A stretch of DNA of 64,000 bases from Nemertoderma westbladi. Lineage: Eukaryota; Xenacoelomorpha; Nemertodermatida; Nemertodermatidae. Shown here piece by piece: positions 43,475 to 54,687 of the stretch. Made by a program: the position numbers and the translations under genes. The stretch spans positions 1 to 64,000 of the forward strand of contig JAUCBJ010000517.1 in NCBI GenBank assembly GCA_032718475.1, read 5' to 3'. The notes under the pieces are model-generated. The model was not told the DNA's origin, did no database searches, and saw only the letters and a program-made list of their open reading frames with translations. Each line of letters begins with the position of its first letter. Within the stretch, counting starts at the first letter, position 1.

Positions 43475-43827
43475 TTAAGTTGACATAATGTAACAAAATA
43501 TATTGTTTACAATATAATACAAACAAGTGAAGATGTTATAATATGGTTTAATTGGAAATTTCCACTACTTTCAGCCACCCATTTAACCCAACACGACACA
43601 CTAGACCCATTTGCCCATCCCCTTTCTTTCTTAAAATTGTAAAGTTTGGGTATGTTCTCGAGAATTTCGTTGCAATATTGTAAAATTATATTTTAAAACA
43701 TTATATATTTTACATTAATTAGCAAGGTATATTTGTATTTTTAGTCTGGTGCGTTCTTTCAGCTCTCCGTGGTTAATTTCTTAACCAAAAAATTATTACA
43801 ATTACACTCCAATCTAAATTGGGCCAC
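43475..43827. other. Non-coding, 3' flank of the CWC25-like gene
   Basis: AT-rich, no recognised element and no clear AATAAA on the minus strand. Confidence 0.4.
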
Positions 43828-45063
43828 TTATCTCTTCAAAAATTTCTCTAAATCAGCTCCGGTTCTCTGTATCGAGTTAATCCTCCGCTTCAACCGGTTC
43901 TCCATCGAGGTATCGCTGGTCAACTGGAACCCGTTCCGCACGGCCGCCTCCTCCCGGTTGTACAGCGTCCGATGTTCCGTCGCCTCCATCTCCTCACAAC
44001 CCCTACTCCTCGCGTGCAGCTCCTGTCGCTTAGCGTTGTGTCGCTTCGCGTCCATCTGCATCTCGGCGCGTTTCCGCTCCAAATCCTCGGCCGTAAGACG
44101 AGACCCACACCCGTGTCTGTCGCGTGGTCGCTTCTCTGTGACGTCATTATGTAGTCTGTCGTGTGGTCGCTTCTCTGTGACGTCATTATGTAGTCTATCG
44201 CGTGGTCGCTTCTCTGTGACGTCATTATGTTGTCTGTCGTGTGGTCGCTTCTCTGTGACGTCATTATGTAGTCTGTCGTGTGGTCGCTTCTCTGTGACGT
44301 CATTATGTAGTCTATCGCGTGGGCGCTTCTCTGTGACGTCATTGTGTAGTCTATTGCGTTTATCGGTGGCTCTGGCGTCACTGTGACGCCGTCGTCTATC
44401 GCTATCATAATCACGTGACCGTGTATCAATAACGTCTTCATGCATGTCAAGTGTGTCACGTGATCTCTTATCCGCCGTGACGTCACCGGTTAGTCTACCA
44501 CGCTCGCCGCGGCTTCTAGAATCCTCGCGTTTTCGTTTACCGTCGCTCAAAGACAAAACATTCCGGCTAGATGATCCCGATTTAGTTTCTCTTCCCAAAT
44601 CGTGGGAAAGAAGTTTATGTAATTGTAACAAGCGACTGTCGTCCGAATGTCGGTCTTTCCTTTCATGTCGGGATTTGTGTTTGTGGCGCCGATGGGTATC
44701 TCGATCTTCCTTTAGAGATTTGACTCTCCTTTCTTCACGTAGTCGCTTTAACGTAATCGGATTCGAAGTAATTAATCTCTTCGCCATCTCCTCGCGTTTC
44801 TTTATCGCGAACAACGGGTCTTCGTTCAGTTTATGGGCGATATCAACGGCGTTGTTGACTAAATCACGGGGATCGAGCTTAGAGAACGATATGGAATCCC
44901 TCGATGAGGCCGGTGTAGGGACGTCCAGTCTGTAGGATCGCCGACCCATCGCTGCGTCGACTATCGTATCGTCGACTTTCTTTCCCAGAAGGTAATCCTC
45001 CGGATCCAACTTGGCTCCCTCGTACATCCAGCCTATACCGCCACTACCAACCGAATCCGCCAT
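43828..45063 (-). CDS. CWC25: CWC25-like pre-mRNA splicing factor (N-terminal domain not seen)
   Basis: A frame of 411 codons from ATG at 45061-45063 (AAAATGGCGGAT, good context). CWC25 acts at the spliceosome's first catalytic step. Conserved blocks: GWMYEGAKLDPEDYLLGKKV, NEDPLFAIKKREEMAKRLIT, a basic Arg/Asp/Ser-rich middle, LTAEDLERKRAEMQMDAKRH, and the C-terminal MENRLKRRINSIQRTGADLE. The first ~60 residues of the family (the CIR N-terminal domain) are missing. Either an unseen upstream exon supplies them (possible acceptors lie in the 90 bp before the ATG) or this is a 5'-truncated retrocopy. The rest is a single intact exon, richer in GC than its surroundings. The middle contains a 39-bp tandem repeat. 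Confidence 0.85.
   Translation of the reverse strand: MADSVGSGGIGWMYEGAKLDPEDYLLGKKVDDTIVDAAMGRRSYRLDVPTPASSRDSISFSKLDPRDLVNNAVDIAHKLNEDPLFAIKKREEMAKRLITSNPITLKRLREERRVKSLKEDRDTHRRHKHKSRHERKDRHSDDSRLLQLHKLLSHDLGRETKSGSSSRNVLSLSDGKRKREDSRSRGERGRLTGDVTADKRSRDTLDMHEDVIDTRSRDYDSDRRRRHSDARATDKRNRLHNDVTEKRPRDRLHNDVTEKRPHDRLHNDVTEKRPHDRQHNDVTEKRPRDRLHNDVTEKRPHDRLHNDVTEKRPRDRHGCGSRLTAEDLERKRAEMQMDAKRHNAKRQELHARSRGCEEMEATEHRTLYNREEAAVRNGFQLTSDTSMENRLKRRINSIQRTGADLEKFLKR
44105..44360 (-). repeat. In-frame 39-bp coding repeat in the CWC25-like ORF, each with TGACGTCA
   Basis: Six to seven 39-bp units encode a 13-residue repeat of type RLHNDVTEKRPHD. Every unit contains the palindrome TGACGTCA (near 44139, 44178, 44217, 44256, 44295 and 44334), the full CREB/ATF site, as the codons for N-D-V-T. 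Confidence 0.9.
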
Positions 45064-45419
45064 TTTTAAATAGGCCTTGAACTGTTGAACGAACAGTTTG
45101 TTGAACCAGTGAACTGTTGAATAAAATGTTACTGTACTACTGCAGTACTGCATGTACTGTACTAGGTGCTAGGTACTGAGGTATTACCTGTACCTGGATA
45201 CTGGATTATTGCAACTGGTACAACACGTTCGTGAGGCCTTCGCGCAGCACGAGGCCCAGTTATGAGATACAAATTAAAATTGAGCAACTGTATCACAAAA
45301 TGAGTATTTGAGAAATTCACCCACACCACCAATCTATCAAAGAAAGGGGGACAGTAGGTGTTCAGTCCTTTTAATCTGCACCCCCCCCCCCCCCTTCCCA
45401 CCCACCAATAGATAACCGC
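45064..45419. other. Upstream of the CWC25-like ORF
   Basis: Non-coding with a C14 run (45381-45394). The frame remains open for 30 codons before the ATG without family similarity. Confidence 0.4.
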
Positions 45420-45439
45420 GACATCTAATAAAAATACCC

Positions 45440-45689
45440 ATGGTGTATCAAGTACGGCTAACTTCTCGGATAGGACAAAGTTTTGACTCGCCCAATATCT
45501 GGAATGATGAAGCCCTTTCTCTTACCGGGGGTGGCGCTGGGTGAGATGGTCGATACTGAATATCTTCCCTGATTGTGTTCAGATTAAAATTAATACCTTC
45601 AGTTCCACATCTTCAAGAATATCTATTTCAGATGCAGGTGAAAAGAAATCAGTTACTTTCCTCTTTTTCGCTTGATTTGATGGATCCAT
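45440..45689 (-). pseudogene. Short degenerate coding remnant, unrecognised
   Basis: ATG at 45687-45689 reads MDPSNQAKKRKVTDFFSPAS, stays acidic, then after an apparent frameshift gives INFNLNTIREDIQYRPSHPA and, in a third frame, KGFIIPDIGRVKTLSYPRS. Protein-like composition in successive frames suggests a decayed gene or a transposon-derived N terminus. The family is not recognised. Confidence 0.3.
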
Positions 45690-45699
45690 AACACAGTAA

Positions 45700-47110
45700 C
45701 AGCCGTGCCGTACCACAGCATGCAATGCAGATATGTGCAATACAATTTTAGACTACTATTGTAATTTTAAAAAATGTTTGAATAACTATTTGAACGCAAA
45801 CTGTAGTTTATAATTTACACACACAATAGGGAATACTACAGTACTATTGTAGTAATGATGCAGCATCCTTGCATATTATTATATTGGCCAAATTTATATT
45901 TAGAGCTGTATAGCACCATTTGATGTTAAGTTCCTTGACCTGTTGTTGACCAATCATCTTCGAGCTATCTTCTGATTACTCATGGCATTAAACCTGTCTG
46001 GCTGCAGTACACATTACTATCTGCATAGTTCCTTGTGACCAGGCCAGTCCAGTGCCAGGAGGCCACAGCCTCCTGTGTGTGGGTTAGTTGGCTGTCTAAT
46101 TTCTTGGGAAGACTTTATAGTATTTCTGGGAATTCCATTCCACAGCAGATAATTGGTTTTACATGCTGGGACGGCCTAAGCTAAGAGCCATTACACATGC
46201 TATTCTATACCTTTACTTTGTTAGTGGTATGTCGCTGTCAGAATACAAGGCACCCCAAGCTAATATACAGCAAATAGCACAGAGCCTACTGACTCCTTTA
46301 CTCCATATGACATACTGTACTGTTAAAATTAGTTGTACCTCGAATCAATTACTTCTCCTTACAAGAGAGCAATGTATTTCCCATTTGTGGCCAGCCAGAA
46401 GGCCACAATTGATATAATACTACCAAGGGATATTTTCATATTACCCCCCCCCCCCCCCCCCCATCCCCCAAGGATCTTGGCCCTAGCTCTTAGCCAGCCA
46501 GGTTGCAATGCGAAGCTTTCAGTTTAGAAAAATGTCTTTGTTTCAGAAAATTTGAAATGTGGATCTTGAATATTTTATTATTTATTTTTCCACTTCAAAT
46601 GGAAGGGGTTTTTCAGTATGCTTTCTCATTTTCCTAAGGGGTGGCTAATGCCACATGGCCACCACCCTCGGTACGCTAGTGCTTACAGTCATAGTTCAAC
46701 AATTGCCGGGGGGGCATGTGCCACCCCCCCCCCCCCCTGGATCCGCCCCTGTAAAGACACATTTATTAAAGCAAATCACTTGAACTAATTAAAAACTATA
46801 ATAGAATGGGGTATGTGGATTACATCTGTATAATTTTTAAGTATAATTATTTAAATCTTATACTGTAAAATAATTAATTTCCTTTAAAAGGCAGGTTGAA
46901 AAAGCTGTTTTTACCGTAATAAATTTAATTAACTAATTAACTGCTATTATCTGAGCTTCTCGAAGGCCACACGGAAATTCATCTTCTTCAAAATTTCTAA
47001 ACTTTTGCCAAACAACATGTGTACCAAGTTTGGTTAGATTTCATCGAAGATTGGACGAGTTATTAACGTTCAAAATTGAACACTGCAAAAAAAAGCGACA
47101 GAACGACAGA
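45700..47110. other. Non-coding repeats
   Basis: C19 run (46444-46462), C14 run (46724-46737) and generic invertebrate-repeat-like text near 46980-47100. No gene recognised. Confidence 0.45.
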
Positions 47111-47116
47111 TCAACA

Positions 47117-47244
47117 GAACGACAGCTTGATTAATGGCACCCCTACGCTAAGACTCACTCACTTCGTGGCTCGCCCCACAGAACGACAGGTTGATTAATG
47201 GTACCCCTACGCTAAGGCTCACTCACTTCGTGGCTCGCCCCACA
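47117..47244. repeat. 64-bp tandem duplication
   Basis: Two copies of a 64-bp unit (GAACGACAG, TTGATTAATGG, CACTTCGTGGCTCGCCCCAC). A related GACTTTGTGGCTCGTCCCAC occurs near 23778. Confidence 0.85.
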
Positions 47245-47329
47245 GTGTTGTAGTAGTACTGTACTGTGTAGTAGTGCAGTAGTGAGTAGCAGTAGAAAGT
47301 AGAAACCGCCTCTGCTTCCCAGAAGGACA

Positions 47330-47582
47330 TTGTTTTCAAATTGAGGACCAGCCAGCAGCCTGTGTACAATCTTGTGCTTTCAGCTTTGGCAGAGGCAGCC
47401 TATCCGATAAGCAAGGTGGACTGGACAGGACAGCCCATAACTTCCATCATAAGAAAGACGCCTCTTAGAGGACACAACACACAGGCTTTGAAGATGCGGA
47501 TAATCTCGCGAAAGTCACAGGATAGTTGAGTTGTGGAGGTGCAATTTTGCTGACAAAGTCGGCATAGCATTCTTAATGCATG
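47330..47582 (+). mobile_element. Third, decayed 3' end of the 4.7-kb LINE family
   Basis: Diverged match to 6755-6955: GAGGACCAGCCAG, GACAGCCCATAAC, AAGATGCGGATAATC, GTGGAGGTGCAATTTTGCTG, then the GCATAGCATTCTTAATGCA tail. Frame not kept. Confidence 0.75.
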
Positions 47583-48624
47583 CTACATTCATAGCCTCTT
47601 TTAAGAATTTTTTACTGGGCGGCACAGTCACTCGCCATGGCAAATTGTATGAGTGGGGGGGGGGGGGGGGGGGGGGGTGAATTTGATACACATTTTTAAT
47701 GTGTGTGAACGAAAAACTATTAAGCATACTGTAATATATTGTTTATTGACAATAATGGATATAATTTCTATAAGAAGCAACAACTAATTTTACAAAACTT
47801 AATTAAATCATTATTTTACATAAATATTAAATTATAATAGAAAATGTGGCACCTATACCGGAAATTCAGAGGTGGTTAAAACAGGTTTGATAACAAAATT
47901 AATAATTATACAATTATTTCCGAATATTTTTAACAATAAGGCCAGCTAGAAAGAAAATAATAACATTAGATTACATTACACTAAAAATTAAATGAAACCA
48001 ATAATAATTCAATTTATTGCATCATAAAATATAGCCATTTATATTTCAATATAATAGATGTAACATTAAATATACATTAATTCAATTACATGTACATACT
48101 GTATTACATTTACAATTTATATTTAATAGGTGAGAAAATGCCATACACAGCCCAATCAAAAATTAATTAATTATCTATAAGGTAAGAAATAAAATTTAAT
48201 AATTATATACTATTTGAAAAAACTGCTTTCTCTCTAAAAGTTTTACAAATTTATTAGTGAAATAAAGTAACTTGTTTTCATTAAATTGCAAAATTATTGA
48301 AAATAAGTGTCTGATACCATTTGAAGGAAAGGAGCAGATTACAGAGGCTGCCGGCTTTTCTAACCAAAACAATAAACGATATTTCGATAACGGAACAAGC
48401 TATGAACAAACAGACTTCAGATTTGGAATTCTGATGAAATGTTGCTCTAGATGAAATGAAAAAAAAATCGGTATTAAGGATCGGGAGATTAAAATCGGTG
48501 GTAAGGTTATTAATGTGTAGAAAATAGGAGGTACCTGTAGTATGCACCAAATTTATTTGAGCCGGAAATTGTAATATTATAAAGCCAGATAGGGGGGGGG
48601 GGGGGGGGGGGGGAACTGGATGCA
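47583..48624. other. AT-rich non-coding
   Basis: Contains G23 (47655-47677), G22 (48592-48613) and, at 48320-48390, an isolated copy of the 20.7-kb tandem unit. No gene. Confidence 0.5.
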
Positions 48625-48830
48625 ATAAAAATTCATCCCTCTCCAGGGGAAATTCGACGCAAATAACAGCTGATTACTCTCAAAAATAAAACTGTAAACT
48701 GTTTTGTTTAGTTTATTGTTTTGGTTAAAATAACATGCCACTGTAACCTGCTCCTTTCCCTAAATTGATAATTTAACTGAGGCGGGATATTAATTCGCCA
48801 AGATGGGATTTGCGTCCACTTCCCCTGTCT
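48625..48830. repeat. Dispersed repeat copy
   Basis: Partner of 31020-31254, preceded by the G22 run. Confidence 0.75.
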
Positions 48831-48930
48831 ATATAAAGCTGTAAAAGTGCTAGATTATAAGACTTGAATTTAATCTTATAATAATTATTTCTTTAATAAA
48901 TAATTAAATTATTGTCGGCCAAAATATACT

Positions 48931-49210
48931 CGCCCATGTGAAGAATTCCAGGATTTCACTTTTCGGTCGACTTTTTATTGGAATTTTATATATGAAGATT
49001 TTGTATTTTTTTTAATTTATCTTTATTAAGTGTTTTATAGCGCTAATTTCTGTCTTATAAGCTGTACATATACTAATTCGTTTATTGTTTTGGTTAGATT
49101 CAACCCGTCTGTAACCTGTGTTTTTTTGTGAAAACCTGATATTCTTCACATGGGGGTAACTGCAAAGTGAAATATAACGGCAGAAAGTCTGGTATTCTTC
49201 ACATGGGCCT
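48931..49210. mobile_element. 280-bp MITE with 9-bp target duplication
   Basis: Begins CGCCCATGTGAAGAATTCCA; the end reverse-complements to AGGCCCATGTGAAGAATACC. The 9-mer AAATATACT lies directly outside both ends (48922-48930 and 49211-49219). A 9-bp duplication suits Mutator-like or Merlin-type elements; the family is unknown. A second copy is at 23293-23570. Confidence 0.85.
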
Positions 49211-51999
49211 AAATATACTTATTAAAAATAATATAATTAAATTTATAAGAAAAATAATATCAGTATCATAAATAAATAAATAAATATACAGTATCATAAA
49301 AATCATTATTAAAACTTAATAAATTATTATTAATAAAATAATAATAGTATTATTATAATTATATCAAATTATTAATAAATGTACATAGACGAACCCTAAT
49401 TAAGTAGTTAAACACTTAATTTTCAAAACCAATTTATTACATAATAAAGCAATGATGCAATGTAAGCCCTGCCGTCTCGGGGTAGTTTATAATGACTAAT
49501 AAACTTCTAAATCTCTCCTGAATACTAATAGTAACATATACTGAAAACTGACTACTCTTAACAGGGGTAGGGGGTTAAAGGTGCCAGACAGGTAAGTATG
49601 GTGATAGCAAGCAGCCTTGGAAGTTGGAACTATCCAATATCCATCTGAGGCACCAATTAACTGCAGTAAGCCTATCAGGAATCTATAGACATCTACACAA
49701 TGATTGGACCAAAGGCGCGACCTTTACTAACATTAGTAAAGGTCGCATTGGGTTGGACACTGACTCATCCCTCCACTACTACTACTACTACTGTACTATG
49801 GCTATCACCCATTGAAGTCTCTGTGCTGTCAATCACTTATTCCTTTAGAAGTTTATGTAGGTACTTTACTGGGATTGATACATATTAGATTGGTCGCTGG
49901 CTGAGGCTAGTCCAGATATAATATATTAGGAAGGCACTCTGGCTGTGACTGGGCGGCAAATTGATTCAACTGGGCGGCACTTGTGCCGCCTAGTGGCAAA
50001 GTTAAACGAGGCTATGGCTACATTACTGTACAGCAAGCCAATTGTTACGGTGGCCCACAACTCTTCACTACAAAAGACTACTAACGGCAAGATAAAGAAT
50101 AGAAAACTTAGCTAACTTTGCAGACTGCAGCTGCAATGTAACAGGCCGATTACTGAAGATACTGTAGATTAAGAGAACAAGGTACTGTAGTACTGTAATT
50201 ATTTCATTGAGTATCTCAGTGATATTATTGTATCATAATTTCTACATTATTGAGTAGTTCTATGTACTAAATGTATATCCCCACTGACGTTGATGATAAC
50301 TGTGGTCCAGAGTTTCGTCAGTCCTTTCTTCTAAGCTTTATTGAATCATCAGTTACTTGAGATTCCCCAATCATCATTTAAAAAATACATGGTTTGAAAT
50401 TGAGTAAGCATTCATTAAAATAGTTTTCAAGTGGGATAATATGGTGTCGGTTTGTTGGAACTCAAGACTTTCTAGCCTGTTCTATCAGCGGGACCGATGT
50501 AAAAAACATTACTGTACATTTGTGAGCAGCAATTGTTAATTGCCAATATCTGCTCAACTTTTCGAACTCGATAGAGCACTAGACAGAGGAAGTTACTATG
50601 GGAACTTCTAACATGTAGCTTTACCTTATCAGGATTACAATGGCAGCTGAGTAGCTCAGGTGTTATATAAAACCAAAACAATAAACTTAATTCAATATCA
50701 TTGGTTACAGTTTAATTTTTCTTGAAATCAGCTACCATAGCGATAGCATCATAATTACAGATTAATTAGTTTGAATTATATAACATAGATACTGTACATA
50801 TGAACTGCTGCGCGTGGCATTATTATAAAGTTCAAAAGCAATATTCACAGAAATCAAACAGAATACTGTAGCATACCGATTACTGTAAATAGTTTTACAG
50901 GATGAAAAACTAATAGATGGAAAAACGCTGTAATTTAAATCGAAACAACCTCTGAGTGAGCAAAATCTTATGAAAAGTAATAGACCCCTAGATCCCTTCC
51001 TATAATAAATGAAAAGTTACACTTCTCAACATTATGACCCCAGTGAATTATGTACCAAGCGAGCACAGCGAGGGAGGTTTACTTAAATAATAGAGGATCT
51101 TTATAACGCTGAATTGTGCACTTTCCATCAATAATATAGGTTATTTTGTTACGTTATACCGTATCACCTTAGTTGTGGTTCAGAAAGTGCATATCACGCT
51201 CGAGGAGATTCACTACGCTCGAGGTCCCGACGGATTTATCCGACGCGCACTCACTCTTTTACTTCGCATCTGGTGCTACGTCCCCTCTTAGTCATCTCAC
51301 ACATTTTCCATACCATTTTCACTTTCTTCTCTCACTTTCCTTTCCCTTGCACACTCCCTGAGTCGAATCCACATTTATTCACCTTTCGCTCTCCACTCAG
51401 CACTCACTCCTCCTCACAGACTCTTATTCCTGCGTGCAGACGCTGTGCACTCTGGCATTGTCATGCATGCATTCATTAATTATGATTATTTTATTATTTT
51501 GTGGTCTCGCCCGGTGTTGTTGTTAGTCCAGTGTCTGGTCTCCTCTTCCCATTCGTTACTTGACAAAATAAATTTGAAATTTACTTCGTAGTTATGTATC
51601 TATTCTGAACCTACTTCGATTATTAAGTAACTTATTGCACTTTCAGAATTACAGTATAATCAATTATTTACAGTATGTATCCTGCACTGTATATAGTCCA
51701 TATATTAAATAGGCCAACTATATTATCTCAAATTACTTAATTATTACTTGTTGCGGTATCCACCACCAACCCCATACCGATTTACAAATCAATTCATCGT
51801 CCATTGCCCACGCAATGCGCAGCAAACCAAAAACTGAAGCGTTGTCTAATTTAATAATGAAAAGCTGCGAAGTCTAAACTACAGTATGTAGCGTCATATG
51901 CTTTTACTATCCAAACGCATGGATATAATTTCGTCTGTAGTAGGTGTACAGTATTAGATTCCCACTAACATGCAGAAATACTGTATCAGGTGGACTTAC
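49211..51999. other. Non-coding, flank of the receptor exon
   Basis: Dispersed repeat at 51020-51155 (partner of 41955-42130). An isolated strong donor-like CAG|GTAAGTATGG near 49586 has no supporting exon. No downstream receptor exon could be identified here. Confidence 0.45.
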
Positions 52000-52214
52000 C
52001 ATGCATTGTTTCGAAGAATGTTGGTAAAAGCATCCCCCAATACATCTATGATCGCAACATTGTTTTGATTTGTGTTCCGTTAAGTTAGTCGCAAAGTCGG
52101 CACACCTTTCGTCACAAATACTCTGATCGCAAGATAGATAGTTAAACGTCTGGCAACTTGTCTCATCTGGACCAAAGCAGTGTTCACAGGAAGAGTGGCA
52201 TTGGGCAGCTTCAT
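52000..52214 (-). CDS. Receptor exon: furin-like cysteine-rich region (ErbB/insulin-receptor type)
   Basis: On the minus strand, acceptor TTTATTTGCAG precedes 52214 and donor CATG|GTAAGTCC follows 52000. It enters in phase 1, leaves in phase 0, 215 nt. It encodes QCHSSCEHCFGPDETSCQ, then CDQSICDERC and KQCCDHRCIGGCFY, with 13 cysteines. This resembles the start of the furin-like domain in ErbB receptors (C.P.C....CWG....CQ ... CCH.QCA.GC); the insulin receptor is a weaker alternative. NLT is a glycosylation sequon. It joins in phase to the exon at 61974-62111. The kinase part is outside what I could find. Confidence 0.65.
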
Positions 52215-53085
52215 CTGCAAATAAACCTCGTTGTTGAGATTTGATGTTATTCAAATTCCCCGCCACTTTCTTGGTAATGCTGGCGACACAGTATACCGGT
52301 AGCTGCTTCATCACGAAACAATAAATTAGGACGACATAAATTAGGTGACATAAGGACAAGGGGTAATAAAATTTCGAGTAATTGTGGATAATTCTTCCAC
52401 ATCGCTTCGGGTAAATCGCAAGTTTTGCATTTTGCGAAAGGCAATTTAACTCAAAACGATTCGCTGAATTTTCAAAGAAATAAGGTACCGGTAGGGCCTA
52501 TTTATTAAAAAGTTTCCTAATATTTCTTGTTAATACTGTAATACAGTAAATAGTCCTACAAGCTGAATCGCGGATAAAACAATAAGCAACTTTCTAAGAA
52601 CACGTCGAAAATCATATCAGATATTATTTAATCAAATTTAGATACAGTATACCAGATGTACGTATTATAATTAGTTTTGTCGCAACAGTAAGCTTTTTGT
52701 AGGCCCATTTTAAGAATTGTATAATGTTTTTTTTTCTCTACTGTATGTATATTGTTTGTTTGTTTAAACTGGTGTCTGAAATAATGGGATCCTCCGTGCA
52801 GGCACCAGCCACGCAAATCTAATTCAATTATTTTAAATTCACAATGTAATTAAATACTATATTATTAATAATAATAGCTTGTTTCTATCAGTTCATATTA
52901 TTGTGTTGTGCATGCATTATTATATCATTTAATATCAATATTTGTGTGGGAATAGTTTAATAAAAGTTAAAAGTTAAAGTTACTGTATATTTATTTATTT
53001 TTACATATTTGAAAAATTTATTATTATTTATGTTGAGTTGAAAGTCCGGTGCTAACGCCTGTACAATCTTCGGTACTGTCTGACT
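52215..53085. other. Receptor intron and JmjC gene upstream region
   Basis: Non-coding; no clear promoter element was picked out. A small minus-strand frame at 52247-52444 has no recognisable content. Confidence 0.4.
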
Positions 53086-54687
53086 ATGGCACGTCTTCAG
53101 GAATGGTTGAAAATCATTACAGAGATATTAATTATGTTGCGAATTTCCCACTCTCTCGATATTATTCAACAATCCGACTTGATCGATCTCACTAAATCTG
53201 GTTGCCTGGTAACCTGCACCGATACAGACATGATAACGGAAGTCTGCGCCACTCATCTATCGAGATTGGAGACAATATTCGCCGGTTCCAATCCTCGGGT
53301 AAACTTCGGCGTCCTTTCCGGGGAATCACCCGTCCGCTCGGATGGATTCACCTCCTCTCACTCAGTGTATTCCCAACTCGCTAACGACTCACCGTTGCAC
53401 CAGCACACACCGGTGGTTCTTTACCAACGCTACGTGGCCGACCGAACTTGCCTCCACCCGGCACTTTCGCAACACCGTCAACCATTCCCTTACACCGGGA
53501 AACTCGAAACGACCGATCTATTGCACTTCATCAACTCATATTGTTTCACTTTTATTAACGAAACGGGAAACTTAACGGCAGCGGGACAACGTAAGAGAGA
53601 TATAGTTGCTAATTTATTTTCCGTTTCGCAAATATCCAATGTAACTACGGGGTCGTTGCGAAATATACAGAGTAGTTGTCTAGGCGACGTTGCGTGCAGC
53701 GAGACCGTTGATATGGCAACGCCAGAATGCGAGAGGGTATCTGCAAACGAGATGACGTCATCGGAGTTCCTCCACCGCTATTTATCCAAGAGTAAACCGT
53801 TTATACTGACCAACGGGACTTTCGACTGGCCAGCTAACACGCGATGGGTAACCGAATATTTTCTCCGTAACTACGGCAATAAGTCGACGCATGTTAAACT
53901 GGCACCGGGCGGGATATTCGAGGGGGTAGATAAAGCGTCAGACTGGGACGACTTTATTTCCTTCTCCATTCCGGACACCGTGAGGGAGCAGCTGCCCCAT
54001 CCCGACCTAGTAGTCGTGCGTCCCGCCACTCTCGACATTCCATTCTCGGAGTTTCTCGCGATGATTTCGGACGGATACGGGCCCAAATACAACGTATCCG
54101 CCTACCTCGAATACTCGTCGATACTGGAACACTTTCCGAAACTGCGAGCGGATATTCGGGATATTGAAGTCGCGCGAAACCTACTCGATATCGAGGATGT
54201 TAACATCTGGTTGAGCGATGGGAATACCTTGGGGAAACTACATTTCGACCCATTCGATAACTTTCTGTGTCAAATTAAAGGTGAGAAAGAGTTAATCCTG
54301 TTTGAACCGCACCGCAATAGCAACTTGTACGAGGGCCATATCCCAGAATCGAAACTTTCCTACAACACGAAGACCAAAGCTTTTAGGAAGAGGTCGCTAT
54401 TGGACAGTACAGCCATGGTAATGTCTCCCGTGGATATAGTGAACCCGGACTTGGAGAGGTTCCCACTGTTCGCAGACACCCACCCAATACGATGTCGTAT
54501 AAAGGAAGGTGATTCTCTTTATCTCCCGGCCTTTTGGTGGCATGAAGTCCAATCGTTTCCAAACCCCAAGGAGAAACGGAATATTGCGGTGAACTTCTGG
54601 TATAAACCGTTCCTTCATAAGGAGTTCCCTTGTGCCGAGTGTAAAATGGATGTGAATCCACATTACTTTAATTTACTACTACAATAA
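53086..54687 (+). CDS. JmjC-domain (cupin-like) 2-oxoglutarate oxygenase, 533 aa, intronless
   Basis: ATG at 53086. A hydrophobic N-terminal stretch (KIITEILIML) may be a signal or anchor. Many NxS/T sequons (NETG, NVTT, NKST, NVSA) fit a secretory-pathway protein. Residues ~85-180 form an N-terminal module without a name I can give (FPYTGKLETTDLLHFINSYC). From ~235 comes a JmjC/cupin_8 domain: SEFLHRYLSKSKPFILTNGT, FSEFLAMISDGYG and WLSDGNTLGKLHFDPFDNFL. Fe(II) ligands His386, Asp388 and His486 (FWWHEV) are present; Lys401 (GEKELILFEP) is the likely 2-oxoglutarate contact. Family enzymes hydroxylate or demethylate protein residues; the substrate is unknown. It is nested antisense in the receptor intron, and its last nine codons are the first unit of the following minisatellite. 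Confidence 0.88.
   Translation: MARLQEWLKIITEILIMLRISHSLDIIQQSDLIDLTKSGCLVTCTDTDMITEVCATHLSRLETIFAGSNPRVNFGVLSGESPVRSDGFTSSHSVYSQLANDSPLHQHTPVVLYQRYVADRTCLHPALSQHRQPFPYTGKLETTDLLHFINSYCFTFINETGNLTAAGQRKRDIVANLFSVSQISNVTTGSLRNIQSSCLGDVACSETVDMATPECERVSANEMTSSEFLHRYLSKSKPFILTNGTFDWPANTRWVTEYFLRNYGNKSTHVKLAPGGIFEGVDKASDWDDFISFSIPDTVREQLPHPDLVVVRPATLDIPFSEFLAMISDGYGPKYNVSAYLEYSSILEHFPKLRADIRDIEVARNLLDIEDVNIWLSDGNTLGKLHFDPFDNFLCQIKGEKELILFEPHRNSNLYEGHIPESKLSYNTKTKAFRKRSLLDSTAMVMSPVDIVNPDLERFPLFADTHPIRCRIKEGDSLYLPAFWWHEVQSFPNPKEKRNIAVNFWYKPFLHKEFPCAECKMDVNPHYFNLLLQ

Noticed and set aside
43769-44935. Long ORFs in other frames of the CWC25-like exon with repeated Cys/Ser or Thr/Asp motifs
   Set aside because: They arise from the 39-bp repeat read out of frame; only the minus-strand frame matches a family.
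49560-49600. Donor-like CAG|GTAAGTATGG suggesting an exon
   Set aside because: The only nearby acceptor would make a tiny exon with stops in frame; no coding signal.
52247-52444. A 65-codon minus-strand ORF upstream of the receptor exon
   Set aside because: No recognisable motif, and it lies in the intron just before the acceptor.
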